Below, in pieces: positions 1-8,902 of a stretch of DNA of 39,028 bases (position 1 is the stretch's first letter; each line of letters begins with the position of its first letter). The DNA lies in assembly GCA_902624455.1 (NCBI GenBank), contig CACNXQ010000003.1:1-39028 (forward strand), written 5' to 3'. A model generated the notes under the pieces. The model was not told the DNA's origin. It was given only the letters and a program-made list of their open reading frames with translations, and did not search any database. The stretch comes from an uncultured Pelagibacteraceae bacterium (GTDB lineage: Bacteria; Pseudomonadota; Alphaproteobacteria; Pelagibacterales; AG-422-B15). The position numbers were made by a program, and so were the translations under genes.

Positions 1-664
1 AACCACCTGTTGCAATTGTCGTCATAGAATGGGCAATTGAATCAAAAAAAGGCATTCCAAATAACCAATAAGCTATAGCGCAAAGTGAAGTAAGAATTAC
101 ATATATAATCACAACTGCCATAGCAATTTGAGCTGTTCTCGGTAAAATCTTTTCTGCATTATCAGAGGACTCTGTTCTAAAAACTTGCATTCCACCAACT
201 TGTAAAACAGGAAGAATACTTATTGCCATAACAATGATCCCAACACCACCAACCCATTGCAGCAGACTTCTCCATAGTAGTATACCATGAGATAAAACTT
301 CAACATTGTTAACTATAGTAGAACCAGTAGTAGTAACACCAGACATCGACTCAAAAATTGAGTCTGTTAAAGAAAAGTTAAATGAAGATAAATAAAAAGG
401 TAATGCACCAAAAATACATATTACGATCCAAGATAAGGTTGTGAGTAAGAACGTATCTTGCATTGTAACTTTAGTCTCTCTATCTCCACGAGTAGATAAT
501 ACTAAGGTCAATCCAAAACTAAACGAAATTACTAAACTTATTAAAAATGATTTCCAAGTTTCATTTTGAATTATCAAATCACATAAAAGTGGAATAGATA
601 GTATACCGCTTAGAGCAATCAGTAGAAAACCTAATACATTAAGTATTATTTTGAAATTTACCAT
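1..664 (-). CDS. trkH: TrkH-family potassium uptake protein, N-terminal part (runs off left edge)
   Basis: Inner-membrane subunit of a Trk/Ktr-type K+ uptake system. My reading of the minus strand from an ATG at 664 gives 221 uninterrupted codons that leave the window, so only the 5' part of the gene is present (the family is usually about 480 residues). Several hydrophobic segments are visible. The first pore loop carries the family filter signature SGVTTTGST, and the fragment ends in a second filter-like stretch, TIATGG. The start lies 20 bases after the folE stop, so the two genes may be co-transcribed. I see no clear Shine-Dalgarno sequence. TrkH needs a cytoplasmic TrkA-type partner, which is not in the window. 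Confidence 0.85.
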   Translation of the reverse strand, partial: MVNFKIILNVLGFLLIALSGILSIPLLCDLIIQNETWKSFLISLVISFSFGLTLVLSTRGDRETKVTMQDTFLLTTLSWIVICIFGALPFYLSSFNFSLTDSIFESMSGVTTTGSTIVNNVEVLSHGILLWRSLLQWVGGVGIIVMAISILPVLQVGGMQVFRTESSDNAEKILPRTAQIAMAVVIIYVILTSLCAIAYWLFGMPFFDSIAHSMTTIATGG

Positions 665-684
665 TTGTTAAAATAAAGGAATTA

Positions 685-1290
685 CTAATTTTTTTTCAGT
701 ATAGAGCCTTGGTCAATCATGCTGTAGAATTCCCTTCTTGTAGAAGAGTCGGTTCTAAATTTTCCTAACAGTTGGCTTGTGACCATTGATATTCCTGGAG
801 TGCTTATTCCTCTTGTTGTCATACATTGATGCTGAGCCTCAATTACAACTGCAACTCCCTTTGGTTTCAAAACCTTTTGAATACAGTTGGCTATTTGAGC
901 AGTTAATTTTTCCTGTATCTGCATTCGCTTCATGTATATTCGCGTAATCCTTGCAAGTTTACTGATACCAACAACTCTTTTATTTGGTAGGTATGCAACA
1001 TGTGCTGATCCAATAAAAGGCGCAATATGATGTTCACAATGAGACTCTATTCTTATATCTCTTAACATTATAATTTCGTCATAGCCGTCTAATTCATCAA
1101 ACGTTTTTTTTAAAACTTCTTCAGGATTTTCATTGTACCCTGAAAACCAGTCCTGATAAGCTTTAACTACTCTTTTAGGAGTATCTAACAAGCCAGGCCT
1201 TGAGACATCTTCTCCAACAAAAGATAAAAGAGTTTTTACAGCTTCTTCAGCGTCTTTTCTGTCGGGTTTATTAATCTTCTTTTTTTTCAT
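685..1290 (-). CDS. folE: GTP cyclohydrolase I
   Basis: Cytoplasmic enzyme converting GTP to 7,8-dihydroneopterin triphosphate, the first step of tetrahydrofolate synthesis. At 201 residues it has the family's usual size. Zinc ligands are visible as C85 and H88 in SHCEHH, and C156 in QHQCMTTRG, which is the family signature. A lysine-rich N-terminus (MKKKK) precedes the conserved helix. The ATG at 1290 faces the divergent lysK gene across a 148-base intergenic region. trkH follows 20 bases downstream; I see no functional link between the two. Assignment is secure from the motifs. Confidence 0.95.
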   Translation of the reverse strand: MKKKKINKPDRKDAEEAVKTLLSFVGEDVSRPGLLDTPKRVVKAYQDWFSGYNENPEEVLKKTFDELDGYDEIIMLRDIRIESHCEHHIAPFIGSAHVAYLPNKRVVGISKLARITRIYMKRMQIQEKLTAQIANCIQKVLKPKGVAVVIEAQHQCMTTRGISTPGISMVTSQLLGKFRTDSSTRREFYSMIDQGSILKKN

Positions 1291-1420
1291 GATTTTGAAG
1301 ACAGATTACTATATTAAATTTTGGTAAATTTATAGTTTTATTGCCTTTAAACGTCATTTAGCAGTTAAATATGTGTTTTCAAACAATAATTCTTAATTTT
1401 TTTTAAATCATAAACATAAA

Positions 1421-1426
1421 TATGAT
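1421..1426 (+). promoter_or_regulatory. Possible -10 box for the lysK-pyrD operon
   Basis: TATGAT lies 13 bases before the lysK ATG and differs from the TATAAT consensus at one position. The upstream region is T-rich, without a convincing TTGACA at 16-18 bases, so this is a weak composition-aided call. If real, the 5' leader would be very short. Confidence 0.25.
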
Positions 1427-1438
1427 ACTCTGGTTAAA

Positions 1439-3004
1439 ATGAAAATTGATAGGAATTTAGGCAATAATTCTAAGTCTTGGCCTTTTATAGAAGCGTCTAA
1501 GCTAATTAATAATGCAGAAAAGACTGGTCAGAATTTAATCAGATTACAAACAGGCTATGGTCCAAGTGGATTACCTCATATTGGCACTTTCGGAGAAGTT
1601 GCCAGAACAACGATGATATTAAATGCTATTAAGTCCATTTCTGACTTTGATGTTGAATTAATAGCATTTTCAGATGACTTGGATGGACTCAGGAAAGTTC
1701 CAGATAATGTTCCTAACCAAGATATGCTTGAAGAAAATCTTCACAAGCCCTTAACGTCTATTCCAGATCCATTTGGTACGGATAATAGTTTTGGCGAACA
1801 TAACAACCAAATGCTAAAAAGATTTTTAGATCAATTTGAATTTAAATACACATTTAAAAGCGCAACTGAATTATACAAATCAGGTTTTTTTGATAATGAA
1901 TTAATAAAAGTTTTAGAGAATTATGAAAAAATAAAAAATATAATACTACCTACATTAGGTGAAGAAAGAAGAAAAACTTATAGCCCATTTTTACCTATAT
2001 GTTCTGATACTGGTCACGTTCTAGAAGTCGAGGTGAAGTCAATAGATCTAAATCAAAAAAAAATAATTTATATTAATAACGGAAGTGAATGTGAGACTCT
2101 TGTAACTGGAGGTAATTGCAAACTTCAGTGGAAAGTTGATTGGGCTATGCGTTGGGGAGCTCTTAATATAGATTATGAGATGTACGGAAAAGATCTAATA
2201 CCAACGTTTCAATTATCCTCAAAAGTTTGCAGAGCTCTAAACAATAAGCCTCCTGTTAATTTTTTCTATGAGCTTTTTTTAGATGAACAGGGTGAAAAAA
2301 TTTCGAAGTCTAAAGGAAATGGTCTTACTATTGAACAATGGCTTGATTATGCACCTAAAGAAACGTTGAGTTACTTTATGTATCAAAATCCAAGAAGGGC
2401 AAAAAAACTTTTTTATGAGGTTATACCAAAATCAACTGATGAATATTTAAATCATTTGAATAAGTTCGATAATTTAAATATTGAAGAAAAAATTGAAAAT
2501 CCTATATGGCATATCTTTGAAGATAAAAATAATGTTGGGAAAATACCCCTATCGTATAATCTTATTTTAAATCTTATATCAGCAAGTGGTAAAAAAGAAT
2601 TACAGGTAATTCTAGATTTTGTTCAAAAATACTGCGGAGATATTAATGATCAAAATCAGAATTTTGTTACTGATTTAATAAAGGGCGCGATTAAATATGA
2701 CGAAGATGTTTTATCAAAGTCAGTTAAGTTTAGAGAGCCAAGTGACGAAGAAAGAAATATTTTCAGAGATTTGGTAAAAAGATTGGAGAAATTTGATACT
2801 GTCAATGATTCTGAAGAAATACAGACCGAAATTTATCAAATAGGTAAAGATTATAAGTTTGAGAATTTAAGGGATTGGTTCAAACTTATTTATCAAGTTT
2901 TATTTGGAAAGGATGATGGCCCTAGATTTGGTACTTTCATATCCATTTATGGAATTGATAAAACAATCGATTTAATCAGAGAAAGAGCAAAAATTTCAGA
3001 TTGA
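1439..3004 (+). CDS. lysK: Lysine--tRNA ligase, class I
   Basis: Charges tRNA-Lys in the cytoplasm. This is the class I (archaeal and alphaproteobacterial) enzyme, unrelated to the class II LysS of most bacteria. The 521 residues fit the family. The HIGH-type motif is HIGT at residues 47-50 (in GLPHIGTFGE), and the KMSKS-type motif is KISKSKGN at 287-294; together they form the ATP-binding Rossmann catalytic core. The C-terminal half is helical, as expected for the anticodon-binding part. The TGA stop is directly followed by the ATG of pyrD with no spacer, so the two are very likely translated from one mRNA. It is presumably the only LysRS of the organism, but the window cannot show that. Confidence 0.93.
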   Translation: MKIDRNLGNNSKSWPFIEASKLINNAEKTGQNLIRLQTGYGPSGLPHIGTFGEVARTTMILNAIKSISDFDVELIAFSDDLDGLRKVPDNVPNQDMLEENLHKPLTSIPDPFGTDNSFGEHNNQMLKRFLDQFEFKYTFKSATELYKSGFFDNELIKVLENYEKIKNIILPTLGEERRKTYSPFLPICSDTGHVLEVEVKSIDLNQKKIIYINNGSECETLVTGGNCKLQWKVDWAMRWGALNIDYEMYGKDLIPTFQLSSKVCRALNNKPPVNFFYELFLDEQGEKISKSKGNGLTIEQWLDYAPKETLSYFMYQNPRRAKKLFYEVIPKSTDEYLNHLNKFDNLNIEEKIENPIWHIFEDKNNVGKIPLSYNLILNLISASGKKELQVILDFVQKYCGDINDQNQNFVTDLIKGAIKYDEDVLSKSVKFREPSDEERNIFRDLVKRLEKFDTVNDSEEIQTEIYQIGKDYKFENLRDWFKLIYQVLFGKDDGPRFGTFISIYGIDKTIDLIRERAKISD

Positions 3005-4051
3005 ATGATAAATAGTTTCCTCAATATAGTTCAAAAACTTGAACCTGAGCTTGCACATTCGCTAACACTAAAGTCCCTAAAATTTATAAAATTCATGAAT
3101 TGGAAAGATTTTAATCATCCATCATTAAATTTAAAAATTTGTAATCTAAATTTTGATAACCCCATTGGAATGGCAGCAGGATTTGATAAAAATGCTGAAG
3201 TATTCAGAGAATTATTTCAAATCGGATTTGGTTTTGTTGAGGCGGGAACGGTCACAAAGTTGTCTCAATTTGGAAATCCAAAACCGAGAGTTTTTAGATT
3301 AAAAGAAGATAATGCAATAATAAATAGGCTTGGTTTTAACAACAAGGGAGCAGATAATTTTTTAAATAATATTAGCAAGAATAAATCCTACAGTAAAGTT
3401 CTAGGAATAAATATTGGACCTAACAAGAATTCGGATAGCTTTGTTAAAGATATAATAGAAACTTTTAAAATAACTTACTCAAGTGCAGACTATGTAACAG
3501 TAAACATATCTTCACCAAATACTGAGAGCTTGAGAAACATGCAGCAAAACGAAAATCTAATTAATATACTGAAGGAAATAACTAGTTATAGATCTTCTGA
3601 AACAACGCAAAAGCCAATAATGATTAAAGTAGATCCTGATAACACTGAAGCTCATTACGGAATGATATTAAACAATGTAAAGAAGTTTAATATTGATGGC
3701 ATTATAACAACGAACACAACTCTCAATCGCGCTAATGACTTAATAAGTAAAAATAAAAGAGAGGATGGTGGCTTATCAGGTTTACCTCTGAAAGATACAT
3801 CAAATAATGTCCTAAAATTTTTGTCGAAAGAATCTAACGGTGAAGTAGTGCTAATTGGTGTTGGCGGTATTGAAACTGCTAAAGATGTATATGATAAAAT
3901 AAAATTTGGCGCATCATTGGTACAATTATATACTTCTATGACAATCCATGGGCCAGGTCTAATCAATACTATTAAGAAAGATTTAGTAAGATTATTAGCA
4001 AGCGATGGTCTGAACAATATAAAAGATGCAATAGGAGTAGAGTCAAGATGA
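3005..4051 (+). CDS. pyrD: Dihydroorotate dehydrogenase (quinone), class 2
   Basis: Membrane-associated FMN enzyme that oxidises dihydroorotate to orotate in pyrimidine synthesis and passes electrons to quinone. At 348 residues with an N-terminal helical extension before the barrel, it is the class 2 form. Visible motifs are GMAAGFDKNAE near the FMN/quinone entry, NRLGFNNKG, the catalytic-serine loop NISSPNT, KVDPD, the TNTT strand, and GVGGI at the phosphate end. It abuts lysK and overlaps the following TetR gene by four bases (ATGA), giving a three- or four-gene operon. The family call is secure. Confidence 0.95.
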   Translation: MINSFLNIVQKLEPELAHSLTLKSLKFIKFMNWKDFNHPSLNLKICNLNFDNPIGMAAGFDKNAEVFRELFQIGFGFVEAGTVTKLSQFGNPKPRVFRLKEDNAIINRLGFNNKGADNFLNNISKNKSYSKVLGINIGPNKNSDSFVKDIIETFKITYSSADYVTVNISSPNTESLRNMQQNENLINILKEITSYRSSETTQKPIMIKVDPDNTEAHYGMILNNVKKFNIDGIITTNTTLNRANDLISKNKREDGGLSGLPLKDTSNNVLKFLSKESNGEVVLIGVGGIETAKDVYDKIKFGASLVQLYTSMTIHGPGLINTIKKDLVRLLASDGLNNIKDAIGVESR

Positions 4052-4662
4052 ACGAGTCAATAGAAGTTCCATACCTTGAAAGAAAGCGTCAACTAAATAA
4101 GAAAAGAAATAGAGAAATTTTTATCTCGGCGGCAAAAGATACCTTCACTAAAATGGGTGTGGACAAATCAAGCATTAGACAAATTACAAAAATTACTAAC
4201 CTTGGCTCAGGTACTTTCTATAATTATTTTAGAAATAAAAATTCCATTTTTATAGTTATCAATGAAAGATTTGTTCAAGAGTTTAGTGAGTTTTTCATGA
4301 AAGAAATCGAAAAAGCAGATACCTTTGACCGAATAATTAAAATAGCATTTAAAAGCTGGTTTTCTTGGATATTAAGTGACGAAAAAAAATACTTATTTAT
4401 TAAAAACAACAAAAATTATTTACTTGATATAAAGTGGCAGAAAAAAAACTCTAAGGAGTATATAATACTTCAAGATAAAATTTTTAAATTCATATTAGAA
4501 ATATCCAAAAAAACAAAATTCCCAAACAATGATATATCGCTTATGATTACATCGGTAATTGCTGTTGCTGTTAGTCTAGGTGAGGAAATTCTTCTTAATG
4601 ATGAAATACAGTTAGAAAATGTTACAGACTTCGCAACGAAATTATTCTTAAAAGGACTTTAA
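4048..4662 (+). CDS. TetR/AcrR-family transcriptional regulator
   Basis: A 204-residue one-component regulator. The N-terminal TetR helix-turn-helix is clear: an AAKDTFTKMG helix, then IRQITKITNLGSGTFYNYF, the recognition-helix pattern of the family, at about residues 25-65. The remaining 140 residues form the divergent all-helical ligand/dimer domain, whose ligand cannot be read from sequence. It starts inside the pyrD stop codon and ends three bases before an SDR gene on the same strand, so it may control that SDR or the lipid-metabolism genes beyond. No operator palindrome was identified. Its position within the mRNA of two housekeeping genes is unusual for a regulator. Confidence 0.85.
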   Translation: MNESIEVPYLERKRQLNKKRNREIFISAAKDTFTKMGVDKSSIRQITKITNLGSGTFYNYFRNKNSIFIVINERFVQEFSEFFMKEIEKADTFDRIIKIAFKSWFSWILSDEKKYLFIKNNKNYLLDIKWQKKNSKEYIILQDKIFKFILEISKKTKFPNNDISLMITSVIAVAVSLGEEILLNDEIQLENVTDFATKLFLKGL

Positions 4663-4665
4663 GAT

Positions 4666-5469
4666 ATGACAAAATCAATTTTTATTACTGGCGCTGCATC
4701 AGGAATTGGTAAAGCAACGGCAATATCTTTTGCGCAAAAAGGATGGAACGTCGGCCTCTTTGATATCAATGAAGAGGGCCTTAAATCAGTAGCTGACACT
4801 ATTGGACACAATAAATGCATGTATCAAAAGCTAGATGTTACAGATATAAATGATTGGAAAAATGCTGAAAAGATGTTCTCACAATATACTGGTGGTACAT
4901 GTGATTTATTCTTTAACAATGCTGGTATAGCAAATTTTGCTGGTGCATTTGAGGATATTGATGTTGAAGAGATGTACAAAATTATTGATGTGAATTTCAA
5001 GGGAGTAGTAAACGGGTGCTTAACAATGCTTGATATTTTAAAAAATACTCATGATAGTCTCTTACTCAATACAAGTTCTGTTGCTGGGTTAATATCATCA
5101 CCAGGAATATCTGTTTACGGTGCAACAAAACATGCAGTAAGTTCACTTACTGAGAACTTAAACATAGAATTTGAACGATATGGTATAAGAGTAGCTGAAA
5201 TTAATCCTTGGTTTACTGAAACACCTATATTAGATGCTAAACCTGTAACTAATGGAGTTGAAAGTCAGCTTGATCGTGATTTTATCAATCGAAAAACCAA
5301 AGTTTATCCTGTTGAAAAAGTTGTAAATTCAGTATGGTCTGCTTACACGTCTGGCAAAATTCATAATCCTATTGGTTTTGAAGCAAAATTTGCATCATTT
5401 TTTATGAGGATTCTCCCATCAATGATAAGAAGACTAAGTAAAAAACTATTTAAAGACTCTTTTATTTAG
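4666..5469 (+). CDS. Short-chain dehydrogenase/reductase (SDR)
   Basis: NAD(P)-dependent oxidoreductase of the classical SDR fold, 267 residues. The cofactor motif is TGAASGIG at about residues 8-15, with NNAG at about 84-87. The active site is S137/S138, Y151 and K155 in YGATK. After the catalytic core, the C-terminal 60 residues are basic and hydrophobic (ending FFMRILPSMIRR and beyond), suggesting membrane or acyl-chain association. Substrate is unknown; the adjacent TetR gene three bases upstream may be its regulator. Its 3' end overlaps the convergent SDR gene by four bases. The two SDRs are not close paralogues: their active-site regions differ clearly. Confidence 0.85.
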   Translation: MTKSIFITGAASGIGKATAISFAQKGWNVGLFDINEEGLKSVADTIGHNKCMYQKLDVTDINDWKNAEKMFSQYTGGTCDLFFNNAGIANFAGAFEDIDVEEMYKIIDVNFKGVVNGCLTMLDILKNTHDSLLLNTSSVAGLISSPGISVYGATKHAVSSLTENLNIEFERYGIRVAEINPWFTETPILDAKPVTNGVESQLDRDFINRKTKVYPVEKVVNSVWSAYTSGKIHNPIGFEAKFASFFMRILPSMIRRLSKKLFKDSFI

Positions 5470-6341
5470 ACAGATCTTTTTGCTTTATCAGCTTCATTAG
5501 ATGATTTGATCATATTACGTAACATATCCCACTCATCGTCACTTACATTTTTAAGCATTTCATAAAAATTACCAGCATGGTTCAGCCATTGGCCCCCATC
5601 TATTGTGACTATTTCGCCAGTCAAGTAATCACATCCGTCAGCCATTAAGAATACAGCGAGATTTGAGAGTTCTTTTAAATCACCTGTTCTTTTCATTGGA
5701 ATAGAGTCCATCATATCAGCTCCTTTTCCTCCAGGAGCAAGCCTATCCCAAGCACCCTTAGTTGGAAATGGTCCTGGTGCAATTGCGTTCAGTCTAATGC
5801 CTCTATTTCCCCATTCTGCTGCAAGAGATTTTGTCATTGTTGCAAGACCAGATTTAGACATCGCTGAAGGCACAGTATATGGACCACTACTATATACCCA
5901 AGTAGTTAATATAGAGATTATACTTCCCTTTAAACCTTCTTTGATCCACCTTTTGCCAACACAATTTGTTGTATAAAATGTTCCATTAAAAACAATATTT
6001 GCAATAGCATTAAATGCGCGGGGAGATAAATCCTCTGTTTTTGATATGAAATTTCCAGCTGCATTATTAACTAAGCCATCAAGAGGCCCATCAGACCAAA
6101 TCTGATCAATCATTTCTTCAATTGCTTCAGACACTTTAATATCACAAGATATAGGTATTACTGATCCACCATACTTATCCATCATCTCTTTTGCTGAGTC
6201 TTCAAGTACAGATTTCCGTCTGCCACAGATATACACTTTTGCACCAAGTTCTAGATATCTCTCAGACATCGCTTTACCTAATCCTGAGCCACCACCGGTA
6301 ACCAAAATTCTTTTATTTTCTAATAAATTTTCTTTAAACAT
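5466..6341 (-). CDS. SDR-family 2,4-dienoyl-CoA reductase-like oxidoreductase
   Basis: Probable NADPH-dependent reductase of 2,4-dienoyl-CoA esters, an auxiliary step in beta-oxidation of unsaturated acyl chains. The 291 residues contain the cofactor motif TGGGSGLG (15-22) and NNAAGNF (92-98), as in mitochondrial/peroxisomal DECR. The active-site block VPSAMSKSG gives S159 and K163, followed by KSLAAEWG and APGPFPTKGAWDRL, which closely parallel DECR signatures. The tyrosine is probably Y150, since DECR has a longer Tyr-to-Ser spacing than ordinary SDRs; Y155 is the alternative. A strong AAGGAG at 6347-6352 precedes the ATG and overlaps the ccdA stop codon, so it is the last gene of the tauE-TIGR02186-ccdA unit. 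Another acyl-CoA or keto substrate remains possible. Confidence 0.72.
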   Translation of the reverse strand: MFKENLLENKRILVTGGGSGLGKAMSERYLELGAKVYICGRRKSVLEDSAKEMMDKYGGSVIPISCDIKVSEAIEEMIDQIWSDGPLDGLVNNAAGNFISKTEDLSPRAFNAIANIVFNGTFYTTNCVGKRWIKEGLKGSIISILTTWVYSSGPYTVPSAMSKSGLATMTKSLAAEWGNRGIRLNAIAPGPFPTKGAWDRLAPGGKGADMMDSIPMKRTGDLKELSNLAVFLMADGCDYLTGEIVTIDGGQWLNHAGNFYEMLKNVSDDEWDMLRNMIKSSNEADKAKRSV

Positions 6342-6346
6342 AATTA

Positions 6347-6352
6347 CTCCTT
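6347..6352 (-). promoter_or_regulatory. Strong ribosome-binding site of the DECR-like SDR gene
   Basis: On the minus strand AAGGAG lies about five bases before the ATG at 6341. It supports that start and overlaps the stop codon of the upstream ccdA gene. Clear Shine-Dalgarno sequences are rare in this window, so this gene is probably translated well independently of ccdA. Confidence 0.7.
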
Positions 6353-7080
6353 TATCCTAATTGGGTTAATATTGGAAAATATTTTATAAAAAAGAAAGCT
6401 AATTCTTGAATTCGATTTGTAAGTATTAATATCCCAAATATTATCAAAAGCAGCCCTGTTACTATCTCAATTGTTCTCATGTACTTTTTAATTTTTGAGA
6501 AAAAATTTAAGAAACTTCCAATTGCGTAAGCTGCAAGTAAAAAAGGTATTCCCAATCCCATCGAATAGAGAAATAAAAGAAAAACGCCTTGACTTATTGT
6601 TTCACTGCTTGCGGCAACAGATAATACACTTCCTAGAATTGGGCCAATACATGGGGTCCAACCGAAAGCGAATGAAAGACCAATTATGTATGAACCAACT
6701 ACACCGGGCTTATAATTCTGAACCTGAACCCTTAATTCTTGATTTAATAATGGTATTTGAATTAACTGCATGAAGTGGATGCCAAAAATGATGATCACAA
6801 TGCCTCCAGCAACTCTTAAGTAATCAAGGTACTCAAACATCAGTCCACTTATTACGGTTGCCGATGCTCCAAGTATGATGAATACGGTCGAGAAACCAAT
6901 AACAAAACACAATGAATAGTAAAAAACACCTCTTTTTATTTCCCTAGCATTTAAATCCAATTTATCCAAACTTGTTCCAGCCATAAAACACAAATAGCCC
7001 GGTACGATTGGTAAAACGCATGGAGATAAAAAGCTAAGTAAACCAGCAGTTACAACATAAAAATAGGATAGTTCAGTCAT
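6352..7080 (-). CDS. ccdA: CcdA-family thiol/disulfide electron carrier (cytochrome c biogenesis type)
   Basis: Polytopic inner-membrane protein of the DsbD-gamma/CcdA family, which moves reducing equivalents from cytoplasmic thioredoxin to periplasmic thiols. About six hydrophobic segments are visible in 242 residues. The two redox cysteines sit in the expected motifs: SPCVLPIVPGY in the first helix and GWTPCIGP in the middle. I place the start at the ATG 7080, which shares one base with the TGA of the upstream gene (TGATG); a TTG one codon earlier is possible. No cytochrome c maturation genes are adjacent. Its partner here may be the TIGR02186 protein or a separate periplasmic thioredoxin. 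Confidence 0.85.
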   Translation of the reverse strand: MTELSYFYVVTAGLLSFLSPCVLPIVPGYLCFMAGTSLDKLDLNAREIKRGVFYYSLCFVIGFSTVFIILGASATVISGLMFEYLDYLRVAGGIVIIIFGIHFMQLIQIPLLNQELRVQVQNYKPGVVGSYIIGLSFAFGWTPCIGPILGSVLSVAASSETISQGVFLLFLYSMGLGIPFLLAAYAIGSFLNFFSKIKKYMRTIEIVTGLLLIIFGILILTNRIQELAFFFIKYFPILTQLG

Positions 7081-7868
7081 CAAGTTCTTCTAAATCGTTT
7101 GAAAATTTCAGCACCACTCCATCCAATAAGTATAGCAATTATTAACGAAATCAATCCGTATAAAAGAGGGAAATTTTTTGAAAAATTAAATATAGCTTCT
7201 TCAATACCGACCCTGGTAACAGTAAAATTATAAGAATACGTTTGCGAAATTTTATCATTATTAATCATAAAGACATTTACTTTATATATTCCAACAGGAA
7301 CGGTATTTGGAATTTCAATATTTGTTCTAAACAAGTTACCGTCTAAAATTTCAATCTGATCGTTTAAACGCTTATATAATTTTTCCCTATCTTTTGTTCT
7401 TATTAAAGCTTTATAAAAATCGTTTTTATCATTGGCAGACTCAATATTACCCCAATCAATTGTGAGCGAGCTCCAATCAAGATCTTGAGCTCTTTCACTT
7501 TTTAAAAGACCAATTTTGTTATTGTCTAGAAATTCATCTTCTAATTCTCTGGTGCTTGAAAGGTAGTAAAATCCAGGTACATCTCTAAATTCGACTGAAT
7601 GTCTGTTAAGCCAAAATCCAAAAAAAGAGTCCTTTTTTCTGAGAATAACATCTTCACTTGGACCAATAACCTCTATAAGAAGATCCCTTTTTTCATCTCT
7701 AGGCTGAGTAGGGTCAGAGTAAAAAGCCCCAAAGACCAAAAGATCCTTTCCAGTAAAATTTGCGTCAATATATATCTCTTGTTCATCACTCCCAATTACA
7801 AGAGCTGAAACAGAGAAACATAAATAAAAATAGAGAATTAAAAATTTTATTACAAAAATAAATCTCAT
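7080..7868 (-). CDS. TIGR02186-type (Alph_Pro_TM) single-span membrane protein
   Basis: Uncharacterised 262-residue protein matching the alphaproteobacterial TIGR02186/PF09608 family as I remember it. It has an N-terminal signal/anchor (about 4-23), a large extracytoplasmic domain beginning VIGSDEQEIYIDANFTG with beta-rich composition, and a C-terminal helix at about 235-255 followed by a basic tail (KRFRRT). The topology therefore suggests a periplasmic sensor or assembly domain anchored at its C-terminus. It overlaps tauE by one base (TAATG) and ccdA by one base, so the three are translationally coupled. The link to TauE permeases is a recurrent neighbourhood; the biochemical role is unknown. 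The mature region has no obvious cysteine pair. Confidence 0.75.
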   Translation of the reverse strand: MRFIFVIKFLILYFYLCFSVSALVIGSDEQEIYIDANFTGKDLLVFGAFYSDPTQPRDEKRDLLIEVIGPSEDVILRKKDSFFGFWLNRHSVEFRDVPGFYYLSSTRELEDEFLDNNKIGLLKSERAQDLDWSSLTIDWGNIESANDKNDFYKALIRTKDREKLYKRLNDQIEILDGNLFRTNIEIPNTVPVGIYKVNVFMINNDKISQTYSYNFTVTRVGIEEAIFNFSKNFPLLYGLISLIIAILIGWSGAEIFKRFRRT

Positions 7869-8791
7869 TAGAACAGTGTCCTAGTAACTGATATATTAAA
7901 AACATCATCGGGAATAAGTAAAAGATCTAACGCTATTTTCACAGCAACGGTCAGTACAATTACTGCAAGCAAAGCTCTTATTTCTTCACCTCTTAGCTTA
8001 TTTGCAGCTATAACTCCAAATTGCGCACCTATTACTGAAGACAGAATTAAAAAAAAGGCCAGTACAGCATCTACGGCAAATGTTGTTGTAGCATGAAGTA
8101 TTGTCACTAACGCAGTAATGAAAATGATTTGAAATAATGAAGTACCAATCACTTTTGATGTAGGCATACCCAGAAAGTAAATCATTGCAGGTATAAGTAT
8201 AAACGCTCCACCAATGCCCATTGTCGCAGATAAAATTCCAATTAAAAAACCAATGATTATTGGTGGAATAACACTGATATAAAGCTTTGACTTATAAAAC
8301 CTTACCTTAAATGGCAGTCTGTGTGCCCAGTTATGATAGTGAATTTTTTTCTTAACTGTTGTTTTACGAATACGATCCCTAATGACCTGCGAACTTTCAA
8401 TGAGCATTAGAGTCCCAATTGAAACAAGAAGAATAAAATATAAAATTGAAATTACAGTTTCAATCTGCCCAATAAGAACTAGTTTATTAAATATCCATAC
8501 TCCAAATATAGATCCAAAAAAACCTCCAAATAATAGAACGCTTCCCATTTTAAAATCAACTAATCCCTGTCTCCAATGACCCATCGTTCCTGATATTGAT
8601 GAAGCGACTATCTGATTAGCTGATGTTGCAACAGCAACGTTCGTTGGAATACCCATAAAAATTAAAAGTGGTGTCATTAAAAATCCACCGCCAAGACCGA
8701 ACATGCCTGATAAAAATCCCACAGCACCTCCAATTGACAGTAGTAAATAAATATTGATTGAAATTTCTGCAATTGGCAGATAGATGCTCAT
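7868..8791 (-). CDS. TauE/SafE-family anion permease (sulfite/organosulfonate exporter type)
   Basis: A 307-residue polytopic membrane protein with the family's internal duplication. The first half carries GFLSGMFGLGGGFLMTPLL and an ATSANQIV helix; the second half repeats it as GILSATMGIGGAFILIPAM and GTSLFQII. A basic cytoplasmic linker (about residues 138-165, with RKTTVKKK) separates the halves. Members export sulfite, sulfoacetate or related anions, but the family is broad and the substrate cannot be read here. It is the first gene of a four-gene minus-strand unit with TIGR02186, ccdA and an SDR, separated from the divergent acyl-CoA dehydrogenase by 111 bases. Confidence 0.85.
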   Translation of the reverse strand: MSIYLPIAEISINIYLLLSIGGAVGFLSGMFGLGGGFLMTPLLIFMGIPTNVAVATSANQIVASSISGTMGHWRQGLVDFKMGSVLLFGGFFGSIFGVWIFNKLVLIGQIETVISILYFILLVSIGTLMLIESSQVIRDRIRKTTVKKKIHYHNWAHRLPFKVRFYKSKLYISVIPPIIIGFLIGILSATMGIGGAFILIPAMIYFLGMPTSKVIGTSLFQIIFITALVTILHATTTFAVDAVLAFFLILSSVIGAQFGVIAANKLRGEEIRALLAVIVLTVAVKIALDLLLIPDDVFNISVTRTLF

Positions 8792-8902
8792 AATCTCACA
8801 CTTTTGGTATTCCCAGACCTGAATGGGTGCGCAAAATAAGGGATTTGCAATTTATTAGACAAAGTTTATATATTAGTTTTACTTATTAATATTCTTAAAC
8901 CT

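Noticed and set aside
1291-1438. A tRNA or small RNA between folE and lysK
   Set aside because: No cloverleaf-forming segment, CCA end or stable stem was found; the region is plain A/T-rich divergent promoter DNA.
3655-4017. 120-codon minus-strand reading frame inside pyrD
   Set aside because: It lies entirely within a conserved gene, has no recognisable domain and no ribosome-binding site; a shadow frame.
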